Origin: Bacillota bacterium | GTDB lineage: Bacteria; Bacillota; Clostridia; Oscillospirales; Ruminococcaceae | DNA length: 64,000 bases | NCBI GenBank assembly: GCA_023457355.1 | Contig: JAEWLW010000040.1 | Span: 1-64,000, forward strand | Direction: 5' to 3' | Shown here: in pieces, positions 17,403 to 26,413 of the stretch | Position numbering within the stretch: the first letter of the stretch is position 1 | Layout: each line of letters starts with the position of its first letter | Made by a program: the position numbers and the translations under genes | Notes under the pieces: generated by a model | What the model was told of the DNA's origin: nothing | Databases searched by the model: none | The model's input: only the letters and a program-made list of their open reading frames with translations

Positions 17403-18547
17403 TATTTTATTACCTCCTCGATGGCATCCAGTACCTGGTTAGGTGTGATGATTTCGCAGTCCACGCGGTTGATTCCGATGACCGGTATCCCTCTCCTGTT
17501 ATATTTCTCCACTTCGCTGCGGACTTGCCCGAGGTTCATTTCCGGCACAATGGCCGCTTTTACCCGGGAGAGCACTTCGGCGATCTCCTTATCGGCAAAC
17601 GGCCAGATGGTGACAAGCTTGAGAACGCCGACCTTCAGCCCCTTTGTGCGGGCGGTATTCATCGCGGCCATTGCGGGGCGCACGGAGCAGCCGAAGGTGA
17701 TAATAGCGAAATCGGCGTCTTCCATTTGAAAGCTTTCGGTGCACACGATATCGTCGCGGTGCTGTTGGATTTTGTCGACATAGTGATGGATATATTTATT
17801 GGCGGATTTTCCGTCGTTGGCGGCGAAGCCGTACGGGCCGTGCATGGAGCCGCTCATGCGGATGATGTACTTATCGCCGTAGGCGGGCATGGGCGCGATG
17901 CTGTCTTCGTATGCCTCAAAGTCAAACGGCGCAAAATCGCCGCCCGGTATCGCGGGATCGGGCTGTTTTCTGTTGATAATTTCCCCGCCGTGCAGCTCAT
18001 ATTGCTCGCGCATGTGACCGATTATTTCATCTGCCAGTACAAATACCGGTGTGCGATACTTTTCGGCCAGGTTAAACGCGCGGATGGTAAAGTCATAACA
18101 TTCCTGCACCGAAGAAGGGGAGATCGCAATAATACCGTGGTCGCCGTGCGTTCCCCAGCGGGCCGCCATGACATCGCCCTGCGCGGGTTTGGTGGCAACG
18201 CCGGTGGAGGGGCCGCAGCGCTGAACATCGATGATGACACAGGGAACCTCGGACATGATGGCGACGCCCAGGTTTTCCTGCATCAGGGAGATTCCGGGGC
18301 CGGAGGTGGCGGTGTAGGATTTGGCGCCCGCCGTGGAAGCACCGATAATCGCCGCCATTGAGCCGATTTCGTCCTCCATCTGGACGTAAATTCCACCTAC
18401 TTGCGGCAGGCGTACCGACGAAAGTTCGGCTACCTCGGATGAAGGCGTTATCGGATATCCGGCGTAAAATCTGGCGCCCGCCGCGATGGCGCCCTCCGTA
18501 AGCGCATCGTTGCCCATTGCAAACCGAATTTCGTAACGATTACTCAT
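17402..18547 (-). CDS. korA: 2-oxoacid:ferredoxin oxidoreductase, alpha subunit
   Basis: A 381-residue alpha subunit containing the pyrimidine-binding half of the TPP site (GNDALTEGAIAAGARFYAGYPITPSSEVAE) and a C-terminal transketolase-like domain with MNLGQVRSEVEKY near the end. The ADEIIGHMREQ block in the middle is typical of KorA/VorA. The start overlaps the ferredoxin stop by 4 bases (ATGA), and the stop overlaps the beta start. Whether the substrate is 2-oxoglutarate, a branched 2-oxoacid or another acid from the neighbouring pathways is open. Confidence 0.93.
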   Translation of the reverse strand: MSNRYEIRFAMGNDALTEGAIAAGARFYAGYPITPSSEVAELSSVRLPQVGGIYVQMEDEIGSMAAIIGASTAGAKSYTATSGPGISLMQENLGVAIMSEVPCVIIDVQRCGPSTGVATKPAQGDVMAARWGTHGDHGIIAISPSSVQECYDFTIRAFNLAEKYRTPVFVLADEIIGHMREQYELHGGEIINRKQPDPAIPGGDFAPFDFEAYEDSIAPMPAYGDKYIIRMSGSMHGPYGFAANDGKSANKYIHHYVDKIQQHRDDIVCTESFQMEDADFAIITFGCSVRPAMAAMNTARTKGLKVGVLKLVTIWPFADKEIAEVLSRVKAAIVPEMNLGQVRSEVEKYNRRGIPVIGINRVDCEIITPNQVLDAIEEVIK

Positions 18548-18738
18548 GATTTAGAACCCCCTACTTCAATTGCAAAGTCCGGACATTTTGTTTCACAGAT
18601 CTTGCACCCGGTGCAGTCGGCCACACGGGCCGCCACCGGCGGATAGCCGATTGTGAGGTCGTAAACATTTTTGGGGCAGAAATCCGCACAAATGCCGCAA
18701 CCTTTGCACAACTTTGTGTTTACAGAGATTTTAAACAT
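18544..18738 (-). CDS. korD: ferredoxin-type delta subunit, two [4Fe-4S]
   Basis: A 64-residue polyferredoxin with two CxxCxxCxxxC motifs: C11, C14, C17, C21 and C42, C45, C48, C52. It is the first gene of the operon and overlaps korA by 4 bases, so it is the electron-accepting subunit or partner of the oxidoreductase. Such two-cluster chains pass electrons from the TPP enzyme to soluble ferredoxin. Confidence 0.92.
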   Translation of the reverse strand: MFKISVNTKLCKGCGICADFCPKNVYDLTIGYPPVAARVADCTGCKICETKCPDFAIEVGGSKS

Positions 18739-18817
18739 TATGTATTGCTCCTTTCGATTGGTTTAGGTAGGCCAAACTACCTTCAAAATCAGACTCAATT
18801 CGACATAGCGCGAGTAA

Positions 18818-18846
18818 AATATAATAAGCGTGTACAGAATTTTAAA
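18818..18846 (-). promoter_or_regulatory. candidate sigma-A promoter of kor operon
   Basis: On the minus strand, TTTAAA (18846-18841) and TATATT (18823-18818) are 17 bases apart, about 80 bases before korD. Each box has two or fewer mismatches to consensus. No -24/-12 promoter was found in this region. Confidence 0.4.
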
Positions 18847-18941
18847 CTTCGTGACTACCAACTGCAAATATTATATGATGTGTTTTGCCTTATATCAAGA
18901 GCATTTTAGAAATTATTTTCATATACAACTAAAAAATAAGA

Positions 18942-18969
18942 CTAAGTGTCTATAATATTACACACTTAG
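18942..18969. promoter_or_regulatory. inverted repeat, candidate operator in divergent region
   Basis: A perfect 8-bp inverted repeat, CTAAGTGT at 18942-18949 and ACACTTAG at 18962-18969, with a 12-base AT-rich spacer. A related half-site (TAGACACTAAG) lies near 19096-19106. All lie in the AT-rich 540-base gap between the divergent kor and ldh2 operons, where a shared regulator would bind. No regulator gene is in the gap. Confidence 0.45.
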
Positions 18970-19127
18970 CGGGCGGAGAATAAAAATAATGCACTATACA
19001 CTTGCTTAATGATTATCAAAATCGCTGATTTTTCATCTTCAAGTCGCCAAAGGTGCCAATAATTTTAAGATAATTTTAATCAAATGTTAGAAAAATAGAC
19101 ACTAAGCATTATTTTTACAAACATATA

Positions 19128-19156
19128 TTTACACTTAAAAAACACCATGTTATAAT
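19128..19156 (+). promoter_or_regulatory. sigma-A promoter of Ldh2-TAXI operon
   Basis: TTTACA (19128-19133) and a perfect TATAAT (19151-19156) are separated by 17 bases. They lie about 120 bases before the Ldh2-family start codon. Confidence 0.8.
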
Positions 19157-19279
19157 TGCCTCGTGAGTATGATCAAGTCAGGATGTTAACCGAACGCTAT
19201 ATTTACCGGTGATAAACTTGCGTGATTGCCAACTGCATGCAAATAGTTATACCGACTGAATGAGATGGGAGTATCCTGT

Positions 19280-20320
19280 ATGAAATGTGATGTTGAAACA
19301 CTGAGAAAATTTGGCGCTGAAATTTTCGAAAAAGCCGGGCTATCTAAAAAGGATGCCGATGTCTGTGTAGACAGTTTCCTTTTGTCCGACATGCGCGGCA
19401 TCCGCACCCACGGCATGACACACCTGAAAAACTACTGCGATCGTCTCGATGCCGGAACGGCTTCTGCCGGGTCAGAGATTGATATTCGTCAGACGGCGCC
19501 CGCCGCTTTGGAAGTGGATGCCAAACATGCGGTGGGCATGTCTTCGGCTATGGCGGTCATGGCGCGCTGTATGCAGGAGGCCCAAAAGGCCGGCTGCTGC
19601 TTCGCAACGGTGAGAAACGGCTGCCACTATGGATTTGGCGGCTATTTTCCGATGAAAGCGGCGGAGGCCGGCATGATTGGGTTTTGTGTTGCCAATACGC
19701 CGGCTCTGGTGGTTCCTTTTGGCGGGTCTGAGCCGATACTTGGAACCAACCCAATCTCAATTGCCATTCCTGCCGGTAAGTACCCGGCACTGGTTCTTGA
19801 CATGGCGACAAGTCTGGTTGCCAAGGGCAAGATTTCACTGGCGCTTAAAGAGGGGAAAACCATTCCACTCGGTTGGGCCGTTGATAAGGATGGCAATCCG
19901 ACGACTGATCCCGCTGCCGCCAACATCGGGGCGCTGCTTCCCGTTGGCGGCCCGAAGGGATATGGTCTTGCGCTGATGGTTTCGATGCTTTCCTGCGCGT
20001 TGGCGGGCGGGGCTGTGGATGTCGACATCCCCCGTTTCTGGGAAGAAACCGATAAAATGACCAACATCGGGTATTTTATGGGCGCCATCGATGTTTCGAA
20101 GTTCTGCCCCCTGGACGTATTTGAACAGCGCGCTGAAAAGCTTTTGTCGGCGATGAAAGCCAGTCGGCCGGCCCCGGGATTTGATCAGGTCATGATACCG
20201 GGCGAGATTGAGCTGAACATGACACAAAAGAGCCGGGAGGAGGGCATTGAGATGTCCGAGGTCAGCCTGAGGGAGTTTAGGGAACTCGCAAAACGTTATG
20301 ACGTTGTTTACCCGTTTTAA
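19280..20320 (+). CDS. Ldh2/malate-type dehydrogenase
   Basis: A 346-residue NAD(P)-dependent 2-hydroxyacid dehydrogenase of the Ldh2/YlbC/ComC family (malate, L-sulfolactate, ureidoglycolate, 2,3-diketogulonate reductases), unrelated to the classical LDH fold. Family marks are RGIRTHGMTHL near residue 44, NGCHYGFGGYF near 115, GTNPISIAIP near 155 and GGPKGYGLALMV near 230. The ATG at 19280 is preceded by TGGGAG 8 bases away; an ATG at 19265 is less well placed. It leads a plus-strand unit with a TAXI-TRAP system, so it probably oxidises the imported hydroxyacid or reduces a keto acid from it. Confidence 0.9.
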   Translation: MKCDVETLRKFGAEIFEKAGLSKKDADVCVDSFLLSDMRGIRTHGMTHLKNYCDRLDAGTASAGSEIDIRQTAPAALEVDAKHAVGMSSAMAVMARCMQEAQKAGCCFATVRNGCHYGFGGYFPMKAAEAGMIGFCVANTPALVVPFGGSEPILGTNPISIAIPAGKYPALVLDMATSLVAKGKISLALKEGKTIPLGWAVDKDGNPTTDPAAANIGALLPVGGPKGYGLALMVSMLSCALAGGAVDVDIPRFWEETDKMTNIGYFMGAIDVSKFCPLDVFEQRAEKLLSAMKASRPAPGFDQVMIPGEIELNMTQKSREEGIEMSEVSLREFRELAKRYDVVYPF

Positions 20321-20556
20321 CGCCATACAGCCATCCGAAGCAAAGCCGTTTGAATATCCGGGCTGACACGCCGGATTTTGTGCGCTTTACAATGATCAAA
20401 CGCAGCATTCACCGGTATATATCACGCAGTGCGGAACACGGCTTTAAATAGAGAGCGAATATCTCATAAACGTTGCAGATGACATAAGGCGAAAAGGCTT
20501 CTGATTACCGGAGTTCCAGTAAACAGAAACCTTAAAATTGTAGGAGGTATTTTATA

Positions 20557-21612
20557 ATGTGTAAAAAATTATCCCGGATCATTTGTGTAGCCTTGGCTCT
20601 CGCACTCGTACTGGTCGCTTCCGGATGCGGCGGTGCTCCGGCGTCGACTGCCGCCCCGGCGTCAACCGCTCCGGCGTCAACCCCCGCTTCTTCAACGGCG
20701 GCTTCCCCGGCAGCCAGCACCCCCAAGAGCAGTACAGCTATTCAAATTTGCGGCGCAACCAGCGGCGGTACATACTTTTTGCTCGCAAATGCTATCTGCC
20801 AGATGGTAAACACGAAGGCGGGGGACTGGTTTAAAGCTTCCGCGCAGTCCACAGCCGGCACACCGGCCAATGTCCGCCTTCTGGAGGACGGCGAAACCGA
20901 TTTCGCCTTTGGCCAGTCCGGCGTTGCACAGCAGGCCATGGAGGGCGTAGGCGCTTTCGACAAGAAGTATACCAATCTGGCCTCGGTGACCTACGTCTAT
21001 CCGAACGTTATGCAGATTGCGGTTCGCAAGGACGCCAACATCAAGTCCTTTGCCGATTTTAAGGGCAAAACCTTCTGTGCGGGCGCTTCCGGTTCTGCAA
21101 CCGAGCTGAATACCCGCGATATGTATGCCGCCGCCGGTATTACCTACGAGGATTCCACCATCGAATACACGTCTGAGACGCAGTCGGCCGATCTGATGAA
21201 AAACCGCCAGGCGCAGGGCGCAAACCTGATTGCCGCGCTCGGCGCCGCCGCCATGACCGACCTTATGAGCACCGGAGACTGTGAGATATACTCTTTTTCT
21301 GATGAAGAAATCAAAGCGATTTGCGCGTTGAGCCCCGCTTATTTCGAGTTTACGGTTCCGGCCGGCACCTACCCCAATCAGGATAACGACATCAAAACCT
21401 TTGCCGTTGCAAACTATATCTTCTGCCGAGCCGACCTTGATGACGAACTTGTTTATCAGTTTACGAAAGCGATCTATGAGAATGTCAGTACACTTAAGGC
21501 CGCTCATAAAGCCGCCGGAGATATCAAGCCGGAGAATTGCATCAACGGCCTGACGGTTCCACTGCATCCGGGTGCCGAAAAGTACTTTAAAGAAATCGGT
21601 GCCATTAAATAA
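20557..21612 (+). CDS. TAXI family TRAP transporter solute receptor (lipoprotein)
   Basis: A 351-residue extracytoplasmic receptor of the TAXI class, the TRAP branch that pairs with fused permeases. It has a lipoprotein signal ending VASG-C24 and a low-complexity linker of Ala, Ser, Thr and Pro up to about residue 60. The ligand domain begins IQICGATSGGTYFLLANAI, the family signature. AGGAGG precedes the ATG. It is followed by a hairpin and then its permease. The C-terminal TVPLHPGAEKYFKEIG is also a family ending. Ligands of TAXI receptors include glutamate, 2-oxoglutarate and other carboxylates. Confidence 0.93.
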   Translation: MCKKLSRIICVALALALVLVASGCGGAPASTAAPASTAPASTPASSTAASPAASTPKSSTAIQICGATSGGTYFLLANAICQMVNTKAGDWFKASAQSTAGTPANVRLLEDGETDFAFGQSGVAQQAMEGVGAFDKKYTNLASVTYVYPNVMQIAVRKDANIKSFADFKGKTFCAGASGSATELNTRDMYAAAGITYEDSTIEYTSETQSADLMKNRQAQGANLIAALGAAAMTDLMSTGDCEIYSFSDEEIKAICALSPAYFEFTVPAGTYPNQDNDIKTFAVANYIFCRADLDDELVYQFTKAIYENVSTLKAAHKAAGDIKPENCINGLTVPLHPGAEKYFKEIGAIK

Positions 21613-21632
21613 AGTTTCCTTTTTTTCAACTT

Positions 21633-21668
21633 TGGCGGAGCGGGATGGTTTTCTGTTTCGCTCCGCCA
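21633..21668 (+). promoter_or_regulatory. intercistronic hairpin after TAXI receptor gene
   Basis: TGGCGGAGCG at 21633-21642 pairs perfectly with CGCTCCGCCA at 21659-21668. The following sequence (GCCATTTTAG) has only a weak T tract. It sits between receptor and permease genes and could stabilise the receptor message or cause partial termination. Confidence 0.6.
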
Positions 21669-21726
21669 GCCATTTTAGTTATTTCATAGCGATGGCGTGT
21701 TATTAAATGTGGAAAGGAAATATAGC

Positions 21727-23748
21727 ATGAACCAAACTCATAACAATCTGCCGGATAATCAGCAAACGCCGCTCGAATCCGGGGTAGAGAAAAAATCGAC
21801 CAATATTCTTGATGAGATCGAGATGGTCGATGTGGAAGAAACACTGAAAAAATATGACTCGGAATCCCGCTTTATGGATGTGAGCGGCCTGAATGCGAAG
21901 CTTGTCTCCGTTGTCGCTGTCGCGATGTCGACGTTTCATCTCTACATCGCCAGTCCTTTGGGCAAAATGCCTTCCAACAAAGTCCGCTTGCTGCATCTTG
22001 CTTTTGTTCTGTGTCTGATCTTTTTGTTGTTTCCGATATTTAAGAAAAAAGACGGAACAGCCGTCAAATTCATGTTTGCGGACTATATTTTGGCGGCGGC
22101 CGGCGTTGCGGTTAATATCTATCTGTTTATTTACATCGATGCCATCTCCATGCGCGCGGGTGTGATGCACACCACCGACATTGTAATGGCCGTTTTGACC
22201 GTGTTACTGGTATTGGAAGCAGCGCGAAGGTGTATCGGTAAAGAAATGTGCATTCTGGCGATTCTGTTTTTATGCTACGCATACTTTGGGCCCTATCTGC
22301 CCGGCCCGTTGATGCACAGGGGCTTTAGCATCAAACGCCTCGCCGAGCACATGTATATTTCGCCCGAAGGGATCTACGGTATCCCGCTGGGAGTTTCTGC
22401 AACAGTTATCTTCCTGTTTATCCTTTTCGGCGCATTTCTCTCCGAAACCGGCCTGAGCGAATTTTTCACCAACGTCTCAATGGCAGTTGCCGGTGATAAA
22501 GTGGGCGGCCCGGCGAAGGTCTCAATCATTACGTCCGGGTTGCTGGGCATGATCAACGGTTCGGCGGCGGCCAATGTTGTCACGACCGGTGCGTTTACCA
22601 TTCCGCTGATGAAGAGCCTCGGGTACAAAAGCTACTACGCCGGTGCCGTCGAAGCTGTTGCTTCCACGGGTGGTCAGATCATGCCGCCTGTCATGGGCGC
22701 GGCGGCATTTATTATGGCCGAGTTTTTGGGCGTTTCTTATCGATTCATCATGATTACGGCTTTGATTCCCGCCATTCTTTACTATACCTCCCTTTGGATT
22801 AATGTTCACTTTGAAGCCAAGCGGTTGAACTTAAGCGGCATGCCTAAAGATAAATTGCCTAACGCGATTGCGGAGATGAAAAAGAGCGGGCACCTGATTA
22901 TTCCCATCATCCTGCTGGTGACGATGCTGTTAATGAATTACACGCCTTCTTACGCGGCGTTTTTCAGCATTGTCTGTCTGGTTTTCGTCAGCTTTTTCAG
23001 AAAATCCAGCCGTCTGCATTTGAATAAGCTGCTTGGCGCTTTGATTTCCGGCGCAAAACAGGGGCTTAGCGTCGCGATCGCCTGTGCGGTGGTGGGGCTC
23101 ATCGTTGGCGTTGTGTCTATCACGGGCATCGGTTTACAGCTGGCCAATGTAATCATCACACTGGCACATGGCCATCTGCTCATGACCCTGATTCTGACGA
23201 TGGTCGCCTGTGTTGTACTCGGTATGGGCATGCCGACCTCCGCAGCGTATATTGTTGCCGCGACGGTTGCAACCTCTGCGCTTACCACCATCGGCGTCAG
23301 GGCGGAAATAGCGCACATGTTTGTTTTATATTTTGCCGCGCTTTCGGCTATTACGCCGCCCGTTGCACTGGCCTCTTACGCAGGCGCGGGCATTGCGAAC
23401 GCCTCGCCGACCAAAGTGGGGTGGACGGCTGTCAGAGTGGGCATGTTGGGCTTTATCATACCTTTTATGTTCGTCTATTCACCTGCACTGCTGATGATGG
23501 ACAGCACACCTTTGAGGATTATTCAGGCCTTTATCTCTTCCTGCGTCGGCTGTATCTGCCTGGGCGCCGCGACGCAGGGGTATATGCTCACCAACCTGCA
23601 CTTTACAATGCGTGCCGCGCTGTTTGCTGCTGCGTTGCTGATGATCAAGAGCGGCTCTGCGACGGATCTTATCGGTGTTGCCATTCTCGTCGTCTGCTAC
23701 GGCCTGCAGCGGTGGAAAATTCGCGCAAAGGCAAAAGTGTCAATGTGA
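21727..23748 (+). CDS. TRAP transporter fused permease (DctQM, TAXI type)
   Basis: A 673-residue membrane protein combining the small (4-helix) and large (12-helix) TRAP subunits in one chain, as usual for TAXI systems. The fused-permease core shows INGSAAANVVTTGAFTIPLMKSLGY near residue 280 and GGQIMPPVMGAAAFIMAEF near 317. A second repeat has LGMGMPTSAAYIVAATVA near 505 and ITPPVALASYAGAGIA near 550. The ATG at 21727 is preceded by GGAAAGG; an upstream ATG at 21697 is less likely. It takes substrate from the TAXI receptor encoded just before. Confidence 0.93.
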   Translation: MNQTHNNLPDNQQTPLESGVEKKSTNILDEIEMVDVEETLKKYDSESRFMDVSGLNAKLVSVVAVAMSTFHLYIASPLGKMPSNKVRLLHLAFVLCLIFLLFPIFKKKDGTAVKFMFADYILAAAGVAVNIYLFIYIDAISMRAGVMHTTDIVMAVLTVLLVLEAARRCIGKEMCILAILFLCYAYFGPYLPGPLMHRGFSIKRLAEHMYISPEGIYGIPLGVSATVIFLFILFGAFLSETGLSEFFTNVSMAVAGDKVGGPAKVSIITSGLLGMINGSAAANVVTTGAFTIPLMKSLGYKSYYAGAVEAVASTGGQIMPPVMGAAAFIMAEFLGVSYRFIMITALIPAILYYTSLWINVHFEAKRLNLSGMPKDKLPNAIAEMKKSGHLIIPIILLVTMLLMNYTPSYAAFFSIVCLVFVSFFRKSSRLHLNKLLGALISGAKQGLSVAIACAVVGLIVGVVSITGIGLQLANVIITLAHGHLLMTLILTMVACVVLGMGMPTSAAYIVAATVATSALTTIGVRAEIAHMFVLYFAALSAITPPVALASYAGAGIANASPTKVGWTAVRVGMLGFIIPFMFVYSPALLMMDSTPLRIIQAFISSCVGCICLGAATQGYMLTNLHFTMRAALFAAALLMIKSGSATDLIGVAILVVCYGLQRWKIRAKAKVSM

Positions 23749-23800
23749 ATGCACCGACTTAAAACCATAATCAACGCACTTATAAGTCAGGAGGAATCAA

Positions 23801-25321
23801 ATGGGCAATTTCACCATTAGACTCGAACCGGAGGATAATGTGGTTGTGGCGCGCCATGATATTGCCGCCGGAACATTTATTCCGGAAGAGGGCGTGACGC
23901 TGGTCGATGATGTGCCCGCGGGATATAAATGCGCATCGCGCAACATTAAAAAAAGCGAAGAAATCCGCAAATATAACGCCGTTATCGGCTACGCCGCAGC
24001 GGATATCAAAGCGGGCGCCATGGTTCACAGTCACAATATCTTGTTTGACAAGGTCGCGTCTGACTATGCCTACGGTATTGATTGCCATCCGGTAACTTTG
24101 CTGCCGCAGAAGGATCGGCGCACTTTTCTGGGCTATGTCAGGCCAAACGGCCGTATCGGCACCCGGAACTACATCGGAATTCTTGTGTGCAGCAATTGTG
24201 CCGCGACGGTGGCGAGAAAAATATCCGCGTATTTTACCCGTAAGGTGCTTCAAGCGTATCCCAACATCGACGGTGTGGTACCGTTTATCACCGAGCTTGG
24301 ATGCGGAATGGAGCAATCCGGCGAGCCGCTCAATTTGCTGCGCCGCACCATATCCGGCTATGTTCAAAACCCCAATATGGGCGGCGCGGTCGTTGTGGCG
24401 CTTGGATGTGAACGCAACAATATCGACGCGTTTTTTGAAGCCGAAAATCTCAAGCCGGGTCCGCTGCTTGGAAAGATGACGATTCAGGAAATTGGCGGAA
24501 CCGCGGCCTCTATCCGCCACGGTATTTCGCTGGTTGAAAAAATGCTGCCCACGGTCAATGATGTGCACCGCGTTCCCTGCTCGGTCGAACACCTTTGTGT
24601 TGCGCTTCAATGTGGCGGATCGGATGGCTTTTCAGGGCTGTCTGCCAACCCGTCTTTGGGCAAGGCGATGGATATTCTGGTTCAAAACGGCGGAACCTGT
24701 ATTCTTTCGGAGACCACCGAAATCTTTGGCGCACAGCATATTCTCACGCGCCGTGCCGTATCCGAAGCGGTGGGCAAAAAAATCATCGACCGCATCGAAT
24801 GGTGGCAAAAGCAAACCGAAGGCAGGGACTGCCAGATAAACGGCAGGGTTTCGCCCGGAAACAATAAGGGCGGTCTCTCAAACGTGCTCGAAAAATCCCT
24901 GGGCGGCGTAAAAAAAGGTGGCAACTCACCTTTGCAGGCGGTTTATGAATACGCCTACCCTGTAACGGCCCACGGTCTGGTGTTTATGGATACCCCCGGT
25001 TATGACCCGATTGTAGCGACCGGCCAGATTGCCGGCGGCGCCAATGTTATGTGCTTTAGCACAGGGCGGGGCTCCTGTTTTGGCTCGGTGCTTTGTCCTG
25101 TCATTAAAATTGCGAGCAATACGCCGCTTTATCAGCATATGAAGGATGATATGGATATCAACTGCGGCAGCGTAATAGATGGCACCGCCACCAATGAAGA
25201 GATGGGTAAGGCTATTTTTGAACAGATCCTTGATGTCGCTTCCGGTAATTATACAAAAAGTGAATTGCTTGGCGTGGGGGAGGACGAGTTTATGCCCTGG
25301 CCGATCGGCGTATTTGCCTGA
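23801..25321 (+). CDS. UxaA family (altronate-type) dehydratase
   Basis: A 506-residue enzyme with an N-terminal SAF domain (about 1-95, the part found alone in galactarate/altronate dehydratase small chains) and the large UxaA catalytic domain (about 105-500). Visible blocks are GYVRPNGRIGTRNYIGIL near 110, ELGCGMEQSG near 168 and LQCGGSDGFSGLSANPSLG near 268. The cysteines in GCG and QCGG are candidate metal ligands. Such enzymes dehydrate sugar acids or related hydroxyacids (altronate, galactarate, sulfolactate). AGGAGG precedes the ATG. The pairing with Ldh2 and TAXI-TRAP is reminiscent of hydroxyacid pathways such as sulfolactate use, but a single-chain enzyme on a sugar acid is equally possible. 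Confidence 0.88.
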   Translation: MGNFTIRLEPEDNVVVARHDIAAGTFIPEEGVTLVDDVPAGYKCASRNIKKSEEIRKYNAVIGYAAADIKAGAMVHSHNILFDKVASDYAYGIDCHPVTLLPQKDRRTFLGYVRPNGRIGTRNYIGILVCSNCAATVARKISAYFTRKVLQAYPNIDGVVPFITELGCGMEQSGEPLNLLRRTISGYVQNPNMGGAVVVALGCERNNIDAFFEAENLKPGPLLGKMTIQEIGGTAASIRHGISLVEKMLPTVNDVHRVPCSVEHLCVALQCGGSDGFSGLSANPSLGKAMDILVQNGGTCILSETTEIFGAQHILTRRAVSEAVGKKIIDRIEWWQKQTEGRDCQINGRVSPGNNKGGLSNVLEKSLGGVKKGGNSPLQAVYEYAYPVTAHGLVFMDTPGYDPIVATGQIAGGANVMCFSTGRGSCFGSVLCPVIKIASNTPLYQHMKDDMDINCGSVIDGTATNEEMGKAIFEQILDVASGNYTKSELLGVGEDEFMPWPIGVFA

Positions 25322-25353
25322 TCGTTAAGGCGCGGCCCGGAACGCAAAAAAAA

Positions 25354-25385
25354 GCGCACATTTTTAAATACTTAAAAATGTGCGC
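25354..25385. terminator. bidirectional intrinsic terminator
   Basis: A perfect 14-bp stem (25354-25367 with 25372-25385) has a 4-base loop. On the minus strand it is followed by eight T (A tract at 25346-25353), so it ends the IclR gene well. On the plus strand it lies 33 bases after the UxaA stop but has only TGTATAT after it. Confidence 0.88.
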
Positions 25386-25391
25386 TGTATA

Positions 25392-26177
25392 TCAGGGGCG
25401 GTTGAGCAAATTGAAACCGAGATCGCCTGAGATATCGTTTGTGAGCAGGATAATGTCGTCAATCAGTTCGTTCTGATGCTGTTGGAAATGCTGAAGACTG
25501 GTCGCAAAGCTTGCAGCGGCGATTGTTTCACCGGATATATTGCGGATTGGCGCACCCACGCAGGCCCTGCGCATGGAAAGCTCTTCAATTTCAGTGGCGT
25601 AACCCTGGCTTCTGATTTTTGCAAGCTCGTCGTGCAGACGTTTTCTGTCGGTGATCGTATTGGGCGTCAGCGCGGGGAGCTTTATGCCGGAATCCAGGTA
25701 TTTGTCAATGACGGCGGGTTCAAGAGACGCCAAAAGTGCTTTTCCACCCGCGCTGCATTGGGCGGGCAGCACCTGACCGTGCGGCATGCGCGGAATCAGT
25801 GAAGAATCCTTTGAGAGCAGAATGACCGCCATCATGTCGGACTTCAGGACAGAAACGTTGATTCGAACCATATCCCATTTTTGGTACATGGGGTTAATGT
25901 ACTTTTCCGCCGTATTTAAAAAGGGAAACTGGTAACGGTATTGGCTGCCAATTTCGTAGAAGCGGTAGCCGAGCGTGTACTTTTTAGAAGTCGAATCCTT
26001 TTCCAGACAATTCTGCGCCAAAAGGGAATTGACCATTGCGTAGGCGGTCGTGCGTGTTATTTTTAAAGCGCGACTGATTTCCATAATGGTCATCGGTGTA
26101 TTGCTGTTTGAAAGAAGGTTGATTAGCTCAAAGGCTCGGTCAATTGCCTGGTGGGTACTATTTTCAGATGGTGACAT
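25392..26177 (-). CDS. IclR family transcriptional regulator
   Basis: A 261-residue repressor/activator with an N-terminal winged helix (AIDRAFELINLLS, then MTIMEISRALKITRTTAYAMVNSLL) and the C-terminal IclR effector domain (about 80-255; blocks LPAQCSAGGKALLAS and ELSMRRACVGAPIRNISGETIAAAS). IclR proteins sense small organic acids. It is convergent with the UxaA gene and divergent from the SDR-IlvD unit, the usual position for the regulator of one or both. Confidence 0.92.
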   Translation of the reverse strand: MSPSENSTHQAIDRAFELINLLSNSNTPMTIMEISRALKITRTTAYAMVNSLLAQNCLEKDSTSKKYTLGYRFYEIGSQYRYQFPFLNTAEKYINPMYQKWDMVRINVSVLKSDMMAVILLSKDSSLIPRMPHGQVLPAQCSAGGKALLASLEPAVIDKYLDSGIKLPALTPNTITDRKRLHDELAKIRSQGYATEIEELSMRRACVGAPIRNISGETIAAASFATSLQHFQQHQNELIDDIILLTNDISGDLGFNLLNRP

Positions 26178-26413
26178 TATAACAAAAGTCCTTTCTTTGT
26201 CAGCAATATAGTTTATTTTGATTATTATGTATAATTAACTCTACCATATTATGATACTTTATTCAATAGTATATTTTTATAACATAATGATATTATTTTT
26301 CTGTACATTATCTGTCTAACTAATAGACCATAGTAATTAATGGTAAAATGGTTAAAGCGTTTGTTATTGCGGCAAGCTTGTTGCCGTTTATAAAAATTAA
26401 AGGAGCGATATGG
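26178..26413. promoter_or_regulatory. divergent regulatory region between iclR and SDR
   Basis: A strongly AT-rich 236-base gap. It holds an inverted repeat ATACT...AGTAT (about 26252-26271) flanked by a near-direct repeat (ATTATGATA about 26248, ATAATGATA about 26284). These are candidate IclR sites controlling both directions; no single promoter stands out. Confidence 0.4.

Noticed and set aside
19043..19058. Minus-strand TGGCACCTTTGGCGAC resembling a -24 box of sigma-54
   Set aside because: The -12 half is GGCG instead of TTGC, so essential bases are missing; the kor operon has a sigma-A-like alternative.
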